Source: Novosphingobium album (ex Liu et al. 2023) (GTDB lineage Bacteria > Pseudomonadota > Alphaproteobacteria > Sphingomonadales > Sphingomonadaceae). Taken from it: a DNA stretch of 64,000 nucleotides. The stretch covers positions 1 to 64,000 of the forward strand of contig NZ_JARESE010000070.1 of the NCBI RefSeq assembly GCF_029076845.1, given 5' to 3'. Positions 25,945-33,992 of this stretch are shown here, one piece after another. The position numbers and the translations under genes are program-made. Numbering within the stretch: the stretch's first letter is position 1; every line of letters starts with the position of its first letter. The notes beneath the pieces were generated by a model. That model saw only the letters and a list, made by a program, of their open reading frames with translations, was not told where the DNA came from and did not search any database.

Positions 25945-26034
25945 GGGGGGCGGCGAACTGAGAGGGCGACAAGCCGATCGACCGCGCGGGCCGATTGTCT
26001 TCCCCCCGCCGTCCGGGTAGTCTAAGCGGCGCGC

Positions 26035-26454
26035 ATGACTACCGCCCCGCCTTCATCCGTCACGCTTCCCGCCACCTTCTGGCAAGCGGCCCAGCGCGGC
26101 GTGATGGGCCGGTGCCCGCGCTGCGGCGAGGCCCGGCTATTTCGCAAGTGGCTGAAATCGGTCGATTCCTGCCCCACCTGCCGGCAGGACTGGACGCACC
26201 AGCGGGCCGATGATTTCCCCGCCTATATCGCCATCCTGCTGACCGGGCACGTGCTGGCCCCGCTGATCATCATGCTCTCGCTCGATTTCGATCTGGGCCC
26301 GGCAGCGATGGTCGCGCTGATCGTGCCGCTGGCCCTCGTGATGATGCTGGGGCTGCTCCAGCCGGCCAAGGGCGGCGTGATCGCGGCGCAGTGGTGGCAC
26401 GGCCTCAACGGCTTCGTCAAGGAACGGCCACCGGCAAGCGCCGGGCACGCCTGA
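26035..26454 (+). CDS. DUF983 family membrane protein
   Basis: A 139-residue protein with two zinc-finger-like CxxC pairs at the start (CPRC near 27-30 and CPTC near 46-49), then two transmembrane helices (about 63-82 and 88-107). That is the DUF983 layout, common in alphaproteobacteria and often near cytochrome oxidase assembly genes, though no such genes are next to it here. The exact role is unknown. It ends 13 bases before the ThiF-like gene, so the two are probably co-transcribed. Confidence 0.85.
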   Translation: MTTAPPSSVTLPATFWQAAQRGVMGRCPRCGEARLFRKWLKSVDSCPTCRQDWTHQRADDFPAYIAILLTGHVLAPLIIMLSLDFDLGPAAMVALIVPLALVMMLGLLQPAKGGVIAAQWWHGLNGFVKERPPASAGHA

Positions 26455-26467
26455 GCGATCGCGCGCC

Positions 26468-27241
26468 ATGGCACTGGCACCCGATCGGCTTGAGCGATTC
26501 GCGCGGCACATCGTGCTGCCCGAAGTGGGCGGCGCGGGACAAGTCGCGCTGGCCGACGCGCATGTGATGCTGGTCGGCTGCGGCGGGATCGGCAGCCCGG
26601 CGCTGCAATACCTCGCCGCAGCCGGCATAGGCCGGCTGACGCTGATCGACAGCGACGTGGTCGACATCAGCAATCTTCAACGTCAGACCATTTTTGCGCC
26701 GTCGGAAATCGGCAAGCCCAAGGCGGAATCGGCGGCCGAGTGGGTGCGGCGGTTTGATCTTGGCCTCAAGGTGGACGCGGTGGTCGGGCGAGTGGGGATC
26801 GAAAATGCCGCGCGAGTCCTCTCCGGCGCGAGCCTCGTACTGGACGGCTGTGACAACTTCGCGACTCGGCTGGCGGTGTCAGATTCCTGCGTAAAACTCG
26901 GCATTCCGCTGACCAGCGCGGCACTGGGCCGGTTCCAGGGCCAAGTGGCGAATTTCGCTGGACACTTGCCCGGCCAGCCCTGCTACCGCTGCTTCGTGGG
27001 CGATGCCTTCGATGCCGACGATTGCGACACGTGCGCCGCCGATGGCGTGCTGGGCGCGATGGCAGGCATGGTCGGCGCCTTCGCCGCGATGCAGGCGATT
27101 CGCGTCCTGCTGCAAGGCCACGCCGCGCTGGGCGAACCGCAATTCGGCAAGCTCCATGTGGTGGAGGGGCTGGGCCCCGCCATGCGCACGCTGACCATCG
27201 CCAAAGACCCCGGATGCAAGGGATGCTCCGGGCGGGATTGA
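26468..27241 (+). CDS. ThiF/MoeB/HesA-family adenylyltransferase
   Basis: A 257-residue E1-like enzyme that adenylates the C-terminus of a small sulfur-carrier protein such as MoaD or ThiS. Seen are FARHIVLPEVGGAGQ (about 11-25), the nucleotide loop MLVGCGGIGSPALQYLAAAG (about 34-53), LIDSDVVDISNLQRQTIF (about 59-76) with the conserved SNLQRQ, and DGCDNFATR (about 122-130). Two zinc CxxC pairs are visible: CYRC (about 173-176) and CKGC (about 251-254). No MoaD- or ThiS-like gene is nearby, so which pathway it serves (molybdopterin or thiamine) is undecided. Confidence 0.9.
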   Translation: MALAPDRLERFARHIVLPEVGGAGQVALADAHVMLVGCGGIGSPALQYLAAAGIGRLTLIDSDVVDISNLQRQTIFAPSEIGKPKAESAAEWVRRFDLGLKVDAVVGRVGIENAARVLSGASLVLDGCDNFATRLAVSDSCVKLGIPLTSAALGRFQGQVANFAGHLPGQPCYRCFVGDAFDADDCDTCAADGVLGAMAGMVGAFAAMQAIRVLLQGHAALGEPQFGKLHVVEGLGPAMRTLTIAKDPGCKGCSGRD

Positions 27242-27302
27242 TTCGCGCGACGGCGTGAGGTGATTGCCGGGAGTCGGTTTGCTGATGCGCCTTTCGGCGC
27301 AT

Positions 27303-27388
27303 GGCGGCACCAGCCCGCGCCCCCACCCGGCCTCCCATCGGAATGGTACTCTGTGGGAGGCCGGGTGGGGGCGCGGGCTGGTGCCGCC
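27303..27388. repeat. Perfect 35-bp inverted repeat (dispersed palindrome, family A)
   Basis: Arms 27303-27337 and 27354-27388 are perfect reverse complements over 35 bases with a 16-base loop, between the convergent ThiF-like and sirtuin genes. A smaller hairpin (ATGCGCC-TTTC-GGCGCAT, 27285-27302) directly precedes it. The arm shares the core GGCACC-R-GCCCGC-N2-CCCCACCCGG with the palindrome at 40614-40688, which suggests a dispersed repeat family. It probably ends transcription from both sides. Confidence 0.85.
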
Positions 27389-27390
27389 TT

Positions 27391-27428
27391 GAAATGCACT
27401 CTTCCGCGCATTTCCAAACAAGCTCTCA
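27391..27428. repeat. Short palindromic repeat, family B, at the sirtuin stop codon
   Basis: The segment from GAAATGC (27391) to GCATTTC (27408-27414) and on to the TCA at 27426 closely matches the hairpin at 35218-35257: within the 24-base core only two positions differ. In both places the right end supplies the stop codon of the minus-strand gene. Here the core is a weak 7-bp stem because of the mismatches. Confidence 0.6.
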
Positions 27429-28136
27429 ACCCGCCAGCATTTCCTCCACCCAGGCCGGCACCAGTTCGGTGGCCGGGCCATGGCGCGCCTCGTCGAACCA
27501 GAGCGTGCCCTGGCTCGGCTCCAGATTGAGTTCCAGCGTCCTGGCGCCAAGGTCGCGCGCGTTGCGCACGAAGCCGGCGGCGGGATAGACCGCGCCCGAC
27601 GTGCCGATCGAGACGAACAGGTCAGCCTCGCGCAGCGCGGCGAAGATCTCATCCATCCGATAGGGCATCTCGCCGAACCAGACGATGTCGGGCCTGAGCG
27701 CGCGTTCCCCGCATTCGGGGCAGGCCGGCCGCGCGATCAGCGGCCCGCGCCAGGGCGAGCGCGCGTCGCAGGCGGTGCACCAGGCATTGAGGTGCTCGCC
27801 ATGCATGTGCAGCACGCGGTTCGCTCCGGCGCGCTCGTGCAGGTCGTCCACGTTCTGGGTGACGATCAGCAGCTCGCCCGGCCATGCCGCGTCCAGCCGG
27901 GCCAGCGCCGCGTGGGCCGCGTTGGGCTGCCTGGTCTGGATCGCCTCGCGCCGCATGTCGTAGAAGCGCAGCACCAGTTCGGGGTCGCGCGCGAAAGCCT
28001 CGGGCGTCGCCACGTCCTCCACCCGGTGCCGTTCCCACAAGCCGCCGCCATCGCGGAACGTGTCGATCCCGCTCTCGGCGCTGACGCCCGCGCCGGTGAG
28101 GATGACGATATTGCGGATAGAGGCCATCCCGGCCAT
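27426..28136 (-). CDS. cobB: Sirtuin, NAD-dependent protein deacylase
   Basis: A protein of about 236 residues. Sirtuin motifs in order: ILTGAGVSAESGIDTFRD (about 12-29), the class III marker Y-x-x-R in FYDMRREA that favours acidic acyl groups such as succinyl, TQNVDDLHERAG (about 93-104), catalytic His in HMHGE, a zinc site of two Cys pairs (CTAC and CPEC), and GTSGAVYPA (about 180-188). It removes acyl groups from lysines using NAD, and could control acyl-CoA synthetases like those at 1-5.9 kb. ATG 28136 or 28127 may be the start; the open frame to 28163 depends on a TTG over the dapB start. It is head-to-head with dapB. Confidence 0.9.
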   Translation of the reverse strand: MAGMASIRNIVILTGAGVSAESGIDTFRDGGGLWERHRVEDVATPEAFARDPELVLRFYDMRREAIQTRQPNAAHAALARLDAAWPGELLIVTQNVDDLHERAGANRVLHMHGEHLNAWCTACDARSPWRGPLIARPACPECGERALRPDIVWFGEMPYRMDEIFAALREADLFVSIGTSGAVYPAAGFVRNARDLGARTLELNLEPSQGTLWFDEARHGPATELVPAWVEEMLAG

Positions 28137-28162
28137 GAGACACGGCCAGAAGGGAATATTCA

Positions 28163-28891
28163 ATGGCCAGAATCGGAATCATCGGCAGCGCCGGGCGCAT
28201 GGGGCAGGCGATCGCGGCGGCCATCACCGATGCCGGCGAGACGCTGGCGGGCGGCATCGACAAGGATGGCGACGCCGCCACGATCGCGGGCCAGTGCGAC
28301 GTGCTGGTCGATTTCTCCTCGCCCGGCGCGCTGGAAGGCAATCTCGACGCGGCGATCACGGTGGGCGTGCCGATCGTGATCGGCACCACCGGGCTGGAGG
28401 AGCGCCACCATTTCCTGATCGATCACGCGGCCGAGACGATCCCCGTGCTCCAGACCGGCAATACCTCGCTGGGCGTCACGCTGCTGGCGCATCTGGTGCG
28501 CGAGGCCGCGAGCCGGCTGGGCGAGGACTGGGATATCGAGATCGTCGAGACGCATCACCGCATGAAAGTGGACGCGCCTTCGGGCACCGCGCTCCTGCTG
28601 GGCGAAGCGGCGGCGGCCGGACGCGGCATCCGGCTGGCCGATGCCAGCGAGCGCGGGCGCGACGGCATCACCGGCAAGCGCAGCGTGGGCACGATCGGCT
28701 TTGCCAGCCTGCGCGGCGGCACGGTGGCGGGCGACCATACCGTGCTGTTCCTTGCCGATAACGAGCGCATCGCCCTTTCGCACCATGCGGAAAACCGCGC
28801 GATCTTCGCCAGGGGGGCCGTGCGCGCCTGCCAGTGGCTGATCGGCAGGCCCGCCGGGCGCTATACGATGCCCGAGGTACTGGGGCTTTGA
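28163..28891 (+). CDS. dapB: 4-hydroxy-tetrahydrodipicolinate reductase
   Basis: A 242-residue enzyme of the diaminopimelate/lysine pathway. The NAD(P)H loop is GIIGSAGRMGQAI near 4-16, DFSSPGALEGN near 50-60, the IGTTGL turn near 72-77, and the catalytic histidine motif IVETHHRMKVDAPSGTAL near 129-146. The C-terminal RAIFARGAVRACQWLIGRPAGRY matches the family end. The ATG at 28163 is fixed by the glycine loop immediately after it. It overlaps nth by four bases (TTGA), so the two are translationally coupled. Confidence 0.97.
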   Translation: MARIGIIGSAGRMGQAIAAAITDAGETLAGGIDKDGDAATIAGQCDVLVDFSSPGALEGNLDAAITVGVPIVIGTTGLEERHHFLIDHAAETIPVLQTGNTSLGVTLLAHLVREAASRLGEDWDIEIVETHHRMKVDAPSGTALLLGEAAAAGRGIRLADASERGRDGITGKRSVGTIGFASLRGGTVAGDHTVLFLADNERIALSHHAENRAIFARGAVRACQWLIGRPAGRYTMPEVLGL

Positions 28892-29574
28892 AGAAAGACC
28901 AGATCTTCGAATTCTTCCACCGGCTGGCCGAGGCCAATCCCGATCCGCAGACCGAGCTGGAATACGGCAACGATTACCAGCTTCTGGTCGCGGTGGTGCT
29001 TTCCGCGCAATCGACCGACGTGGGCGTCAACAAGGCGACGCGGGCGCTGTTTCGCGAGGTGAAGACGCCGGCGCAGATGATCGCGCTGGGCGAGGATGGG
29101 CTGAAGCAGCACATCAAGACGATCGGCCTGTTCAATGCCAAGGCGAAGAACGTGATCGCGCTGTCCGAAATCCTGGAGCGCGAGCATGGCGGGCAGGTGC
29201 CGGCCGATCGCGACGCGCTCACCGCGCTGCCCGGCGTGGGCCGCAAGACCGCCAATGTCGTGCTGAACGGCGCGCACGGGGCGGAAACCTTCGCGGTCGA
29301 CACGCATATCTTCCGCGTCTGCAACCGCACCGGGCTGGCCAGGGGCAAGACGCCGCTGGCCGTCGAGAAGGGCCTGGAAAAGAACGTGCCCGGCCCGTTC
29401 CGCGTGGGCGCGCACCACTGGCTGATCCTGCACGGCCGCTATATCTGCAAGGCGCGCACGCCCGAATGCTGGCGCTGCCCGGTGGTCGATCTGTGCGGCT
29501 ACAAGGCGAAGGTCATGGAACGCGGCGCGAAGTCCGCTAAGAAGAAGGACATGGGGCCGGACGCACAAGCATAA
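28888..29574 (+). CDS. nth: Endonuclease III
   Basis: A 228-residue DNA glycosylase/AP lyase of base-excision repair. The helix-hairpin-helix is LPGVGRKTANVVL with its catalytic lysine (about 115-127), and the catalytic aspartate is in AVDTHIFRVCNR (about 136-147). The iron-sulfur cluster loop C-x6-C-x2-C-x5-C is CKARTPECWRCPVVDLC (about 188-204). The likely start is TTG at 28888, giving (M)KKDQIFEFFHRLAEANP and overlapping the dapB stop by four bases; a frame open further upstream runs inside dapB. Confidence 0.95.
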   Translation: MKKDQIFEFFHRLAEANPDPQTELEYGNDYQLLVAVVLSAQSTDVGVNKATRALFREVKTPAQMIALGEDGLKQHIKTIGLFNAKAKNVIALSEILEREHGGQVPADRDALTALPGVGRKTANVVLNGAHGAETFAVDTHIFRVCNRTGLARGKTPLAVEKGLEKNVPGPFRVGAHHWLILHGRYICKARTPECWRCPVVDLCGYKAKVMERGAKSAKKKDMGPDAQA

Positions 29575-29588
29575 TCGAGGAGGATACC

Positions 29589-29981
29589 ATGGACATTCGC
29601 CGTACCTTCGCACTCACTCTCGCGCCGCTCGCGCTGGCCGCCTGCGGCAAGGCCGGCCCGGCCGAGCCGCCGCCGCCCTCGCCCGCCGCCGAAGTGATCG
29701 GCGCCGCGCAGGATTGCCTGCCGCTAGCCAGCTTTTCCTCCACGCAAGTGCGCGACGACTGGACGATCGATTTCCTCGGCGCGGGCCAGAAGGCATGGCG
29801 CAACACGCTGCCCAATCGCTGCCCCGGCCTGCGCGCGGAAAGCGCCTTCACCTATGAAACCTCGCTCAGCCAGCTTTGCGGCACCGACATCATCTATGTG
29901 CTGCAACGCACCGGCGGCTCGCTCCAGCGCGGCGCGGGCTGCGGGCTGGGCAAGTTCGTGCCGGTGAAGCTGGCGAAATAG
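29589..29981 (+). CDS. Putative lipoprotein, DUF6491-like
   Basis: A 130-residue protein with a lipoprotein signal ending in the lipobox LAAC at residues 16-19, followed by a proline-rich linker to about 34. The mature part (CLPLASFSSTQVRDDWTIDF, then WRNTLPNRCPGL and YETSLSQLCGTDII) resembles the DUF6491 family of small secreted proteins in sphingomonads and xanthomonads. Four cysteines in the mature region could form disulfides. Function unknown. It is 14 bases after nth, so it may be co-transcribed with dapB-nth. Confidence 0.75.
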   Translation: MDIRRTFALTLAPLALAACGKAGPAEPPPPSPAAEVIGAAQDCLPLASFSSTQVRDDWTIDFLGAGQKAWRNTLPNRCPGLRAESAFTYETSLSQLCGTDIIYVLQRTGGSLQRGAGCGLGKFVPVKLAK

Positions 29982-30011
29982 CGCGGCTCCTCCCGGCGCC
30001 GGCCGGCGCCT

Positions 30012-31337
30012 TCAGTGCAGCGTCACCGGCGCTTCGGCGGTGATCGCCGAGATCACCGTCGCCGCGACCAGATCGCCGATCACGTTGAGCGTGGTGCGGC
30101 ACATGTCGAGCAGGCGGTCCACGCCCAGGATCAGGCCGATCCCCTCGGGCGGCACGCCCACCCCGCCCAGGATCAGCGCCACCACCGGCAGCGATCCGGC
30201 GGGCACGCCGGCGGTGCCCACCCCGGCCAGGATGCAGATCAGCATGACGAAGACCTGCTGGCCCAGATCCAGCTCCACGCCGAAGAACTGGGCCAGGAAC
30301 AGCACGGTCACGCCTTCGAACATGGCGGTGCCGTTCTGGTTGGCGGTGGCGCCGATCGTCAGCACGAAGCGGGCGACGCGCGAGGGCAGCTTCAGCTCGG
30401 CATCGGCGACGCGCAGCGCGGTGGGCAATGTCGCGTTGGAACTGGCGGTGGAAAAGGCCATCAGGCTGGCCTCGCGCGTCTGGCGAAAGAAGGCGATCGG
30501 GCTCTTGCCCGCGACGAAGGCCAGCAGCGCGGGATAGACGCCGAACATCTGCAGGCCCAGCGCCAGCAGCACCACGCCGACATAGGCCGCCAGCTTGGCC
30601 AGCAGATCCCAGCCGAACTGCGCGGCCAGATTGAACATGAAGCAGAAGATCGCCAGCGGCGCGAGGCGCACGACAATGCCGATCAGCCGCATCGAGACTT
30701 CGAACACGCCTTCCATCGCATCCTTCAGCGTGCGCGTATGCGGGGTCTGCACCAGAAGCAGGCCGATGCCGAAGAACAGCGCGAAGACCATCACCGCCAG
30801 CACGTCGTTCTCGCTCATCGCGGCGATGATGTTGGACGGAACCAGGCCCAGCACGGCGTCGACCCCGCTTTTGGCGTCAGCCGATGAACGGACGATGCCG
30901 GCCGCGTTGGCCCCGCCCTTGACCAGCAGCTCGCGCGCCACCACCCGGTCGATCCCGTCGCCGGGGCGCAGCACGTCCACCAGCGTGATCGAGAGCGCGA
31001 CCGCGATGCCCGAGACGATCACTGTATAGACCAGCGTGGCGATGCCGACGCGGCGGAGCGCGCGGATCTCGACCATTTCGGCAACGCCCACCACCAGCGC
31101 GGAAACCAGCAGCGGGATCACCAGCATGAACAGCAGCCGCAGGAACATCTGGCCCAGCGGCCCGGTGACGTATTTCACCACGGCCGCCACCCACGCCGCG
31201 TCGCGCGCGAAGGAATAGGCCAGGATGCCCGCGGCCAGTCCGGCGACGAACCCGGCCAGGATGCGCCATTGCAGGCCGGCGGTGCCCGGCGGGCCTGGCG
31301 GCGATATCCGCCGCGCCTTTCCGACTGCGTCGTTCAT
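30012..31337 (-). CDS. Dicarboxylate/amino acid:cation symporter (DAACS)
   Basis: A 441-residue inner-membrane transporter of the GltP/DctA family. Seen are FLRLLFMLVIPLLVSALVVG (about 65-84), the re-entrant-loop serine-rich motif as STASSNATLPTAL (about 297-309) and the substrate-site motif NQNGTAMFEGVTVLFLAQ (about 336-353), where many relatives have NMDGT. C-terminal LGVDRLLDMCRTTLNVIGD (about 405-423) is also typical. It should import C4-dicarboxylates or glutamate/aspartate with Na+ or H+. It is not obviously part of an operon. Confidence 0.92.
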   Translation of the reverse strand: MNDAVGKARRISPPGPPGTAGLQWRILAGFVAGLAAGILAYSFARDAAWVAAVVKYVTGPLGQMFLRLLFMLVIPLLVSALVVGVAEMVEIRALRRVGIATLVYTVIVSGIAVALSITLVDVLRPGDGIDRVVARELLVKGGANAAGIVRSSADAKSGVDAVLGLVPSNIIAAMSENDVLAVMVFALFFGIGLLLVQTPHTRTLKDAMEGVFEVSMRLIGIVVRLAPLAIFCFMFNLAAQFGWDLLAKLAAYVGVVLLALGLQMFGVYPALLAFVAGKSPIAFFRQTREASLMAFSTASSNATLPTALRVADAELKLPSRVARFVLTIGATANQNGTAMFEGVTVLFLAQFFGVELDLGQQVFVMLICILAGVGTAGVPAGSLPVVALILGGVGVPPEGIGLILGVDRLLDMCRTTLNVIGDLVAATVISAITAEAPVTLH

Positions 31338-31442
31338 GCGCGGGGTTCCTTATCGCTTGATGCCACGGTGCGGCGGCCGGCCAGCGCGCAGGCTCGCAAT
31401 CGCGGGCGGCTTTGTCCAGAGCCCGGTGCCGCTCCGGTCAGG

Positions 31443-32585
31443 CTATGCCAGCGCCGCCTCGGCGATGCGGCGATAGATCCGCGCGAGCGTTTCGAGATCG
31501 GCCAGCGCCACTGCCTCGTCGCGCTTGTGCATCGTCGCGTTCGACAGGCCGAACTCGATCACGGGCGACAGGTCCTTGAGGAAGCGCGCGTCGGACGTGC
31601 CGCCGCTGGTCGAAAGCTCGGGCCGCGTGCCGGTCTCGGCCGCGATCGCGGCGGAGACGATGTCCGAAAAGGTGCCGGGCGGCGTCAGGAACGCCTCGCC
31701 CGAGATCACCGCGCGCGCGCTGCCGCCATGGCGCGCGGCGATGTCCGCCACGCGGTCCGACAGGATCGCCCCGGTGTGCAGGTCATTGAAGCGGATCGAG
31801 ATGCGCGCGCTGGCCCGCGCCGGAATCACGTTGGTCGCCGGATTGCCGACCGTCAGATCGGTGATCTCCAGGTTCGAGGGCTGGAACCAGTCGGTCCCGT
31901 CATCGAGCGCCAGCGCATCCAGTTCACCCAGCATCGCCACCAGCCGCGTGATCGGATTGTCGGCCAGATGCGGATAGGCGACGTGGCCCTGCACGCCCTC
32001 TACCTCCAGCCAGACATTGACCGAGCCGCGCCGGCCGATCTTGATCGTATCGCCCAGCCGCGCGACCGAGGTGGGCTCCCCCACCAGGCACAGATCGGGG
32101 ATCGCGCCCACCGCGCGCATGTGCTCGATCAGCGCGAGCGTGCCGAAGCGGGCCGGCCCTTCCTCGTCCCCGGTGATGACGAAGCTGACCGTGCCGGCGC
32201 TGGCGGGCAGGTCGCGCGCCGCCGCCACCATCGCCGCGATCGCGCCCTTCATGTCCACCGCGCCGCGCCCATAGAGCAAGTCGCCGCGCCGTTCGGGCGC
32301 GAAAGGCGCCGTGGTCCACCCCTCGCCCGGCGGGACGACATCGACGTGGCCGGCGAACGCGAAGTGGCGAGTGCCGGCCGGCCCGTGGCGGATCGCGAAG
32401 AGGTTCTCCACCGGCCCGTCGGGCGGCCCGCCGGCGGTAAAGCGCGTGACGGCAAAGCCAAGCGGCGCAAGCTGGCGCTCAAGGCAATCGAACACCAGCC
32501 CGGCGGCGGGCGTCACGCTGGGGCAGGCGATCAGCGCCTCGGCCATTTCGGCGACGCTTTGGGTGGCGAACAGGGCGTTGGTCAT
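31443..32585 (-). CDS. dapE: Succinyl-diaminopimelate desuccinylase
   Basis: A 380-residue zinc metallopeptidase-fold enzyme of the lysine/meso-DAP pathway. The metal-ligand motif FAGHVDVVPPG (about 70-80), YGRGAVDMKGAIAAM (about 103-117), the catalytic glutamate pair in TGDEEGPA (about 137-144), and the C-terminal TSGGTSDARFL followed by MHKRDEAV (His ligand near 356) are all in place. The start ATG at 32585 gives MTNALFATQSVAEMAEALI. It diverges from the cupin gene with only 55 bases between them. Confidence 0.96.
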   Translation of the reverse strand: MTNALFATQSVAEMAEALIACPSVTPAAGLVFDCLERQLAPLGFAVTRFTAGGPPDGPVENLFAIRHGPAGTRHFAFAGHVDVVPPGEGWTTAPFAPERRGDLLYGRGAVDMKGAIAAMVAAARDLPASAGTVSFVITGDEEGPARFGTLALIEHMRAVGAIPDLCLVGEPTSVARLGDTIKIGRRGSVNVWLEVEGVQGHVAYPHLADNPITRLVAMLGELDALALDDGTDWFQPSNLEITDLTVGNPATNVIPARASARISIRFNDLHTGAILSDRVADIAARHGGSARAVISGEAFLTPPGTFSDIVSAAIAAETGTRPELSTSGGTSDARFLKDLSPVIEFGLSNATMHKRDEAVALADLETLARIYRRIAEAALA

Positions 32586-32640
32586 TTCCAACCATGCGGC
32601 ATATGGCTTATGCCCCGACGGCACAAGCCGGAGTACGCCC

Positions 32641-33120
32641 ATGCCCAAGCTGGACCTCGATGCCATCCCTTCCGCCAATGCCACCGGCTATCCCGCGCCG
32701 TTCGACCAGGCGGTCGCCGGGCGCTGGTACAAGCGGCTCGCCCCGGCGAGCGGGCTGGGCGAGATGGGCGCCAGCCATGTGACGCTGAAGCCCGGCGCGT
32801 GGTCCTCGCAGCGGCACTGGCATAACGACGAGGACGAGCTGCTGATCATGCTCGCGGGCGAGGCGGTGCTGATCGAGGATGCGGGCGAGGATCACGACGG
32901 GCGCACGGTGCTGCGCGCGGGCGATGTCTGCGCCTGGCCCAAGGGCGTGCGCCGCGGGCACCATCTGGTGAACGAAAGCGATGCCGATTGCGTATTCGTC
33001 GCGATCAGCGCCGGCAATCGCAATGGCACCGGCGGCTATGCGGATATCGACATGACCTTCACCGGCGAGGGCTATTTCCGCAGGGACGGCACGCCCTATC
33101 CCACGCGGCGGCTGCGCTAG
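32641..33120 (+). CDS. Cupin-domain protein
   Basis: A 159-residue single-cupin protein. Metal-binding motif 1 is visible as RHWHNDEDELLIMLAGEAVLI (about 58-78) with the pattern H-x-H-x4-E, and motif 2 around GVRRGHHLVNESD (about 102-114), the last His being the likely fourth ligand. The N-terminus AIPSANATGYPAPF resembles small cupins of the MarR-adjacent or glyoxalase-like type. The substrate is unknown. It converges with the S1/P1 nuclease gene, 26 bases apart. Confidence 0.85.
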   Translation: MPKLDLDAIPSANATGYPAPFDQAVAGRWYKRLAPASGLGEMGASHVTLKPGAWSSQRHWHNDEDELLIMLAGEAVLIEDAGEDHDGRTVLRAGDVCAWPKGVRRGHHLVNESDADCVFVAISAGNRNGTGGYADIDMTFTGEGYFRRDGTPYPTRRLR

Positions 33121-33146
33121 CGTCAGGATCTGGCGCCGACCGGCGA

Positions 33147-33992
33147 TCAGCCCAGCGTTTCGTCGAGCATCCGGGCCAGGCGCAGGCCCGCCTGCTCCAT
33201 CCGCCGGTCGATCAGCGGCAGCGCCGCCGTGATCGCCTCATCGGTCCAGACGATCGCGGCCGGGTTCCTGTCGCCGCACGGCACCTTGCCGCCGAACGCC
33301 GTGGGATAGAGGAAATCGCGCGACATCTGCCAGCTTTCGCGCGCCCAGTCCTCGATCGTGCCGGTGGCAAGCTCGGCGCGCTCGGCCGGCGAATAGCGCC
33401 GCGCCAGCGGCGGCTCGGCCGAGGAGATCGCGCGTTCGGCCAGCGCGCCGTCCCAGATCGCATGGAGATTGCGCCCCGGCGCGATGCCATAGCTTGCCCC
33501 CACCTTGTTGCCGCCCAGATCCTCGTTCTCGCCGACATGGAGCGGCTGGTGCACATCGCCCACGAAATGCGCGAGGAAGGCCAGCGCCATCAGCCGCTCA
33601 CCCACCGGCAGGCCGGGTGTGGCCAGGATGCGACGATTGCGCTCGATCTGCGGGGTCACGCAATTGCCGTTGGCGCAATTGCGCTTGATGTCGAAATCGG
33701 CGCAGACCGGCTCGTTTTGGTAATGCCAGGGGAACGTATAGGCCCAGCGCCACGATTCGCCGCGCAGGCAATCGGGCCAGACCGCGGCATCCTCCAGGCT
33801 GCGGACCGGGCAGTCCGGCGTGCCAAGCTGCGGTTCGGCGCGCAGCAGCGTGCGAATGCGCGCGCGCGTGGCCGGCGAGATATTGGCCATGGCGATCGCG
33901 GCCACGGTGCGGTGGCCATATTCGCCCCAGGCGAAAGCCGGCTGGCCGCAAAGGCCCGCCAGCGCGGCGAGCAGGATCAGCAGCCGGCGCAT
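33147..33992 (-). CDS. S1/P1-type nuclease, secreted
   Basis: A 281-residue phospholipase C/P1 nuclease family protein. The signal peptide ends at AFA (21), exposing Trp22 as the new N-terminus, which in this family ligates zinc through its amino group. Further zinc ligands are seen in GEYGHRTV (His27), AAVWPD (about 69-74), PWHYQ (about 88-92), LAFLAHFVGDVHQPLHVGEN (about 136-155) and LHAIWDGALAE (about 174-184). It cleaves single-stranded DNA and RNA or nucleotide 3'-phosphates in the periplasm, probably to scavenge phosphate; the Pit phosphate transporter is encoded nearby. Its start overlaps the GST stop by one base, so the pair is probably one operon. Confidence 0.93.
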   Translation of the reverse strand: MRRLLILLAALAGLCGQPAFAWGEYGHRTVAAIAMANISPATRARIRTLLRAEPQLGTPDCPVRSLEDAAVWPDCLRGESWRWAYTFPWHYQNEPVCADFDIKRNCANGNCVTPQIERNRRILATPGLPVGERLMALAFLAHFVGDVHQPLHVGENEDLGGNKVGASYGIAPGRNLHAIWDGALAERAISSAEPPLARRYSPAERAELATGTIEDWARESWQMSRDFLYPTAFGGKVPCGDRNPAAIVWTDEAITAALPLIDRRMEQAGLRLARMLDETLG

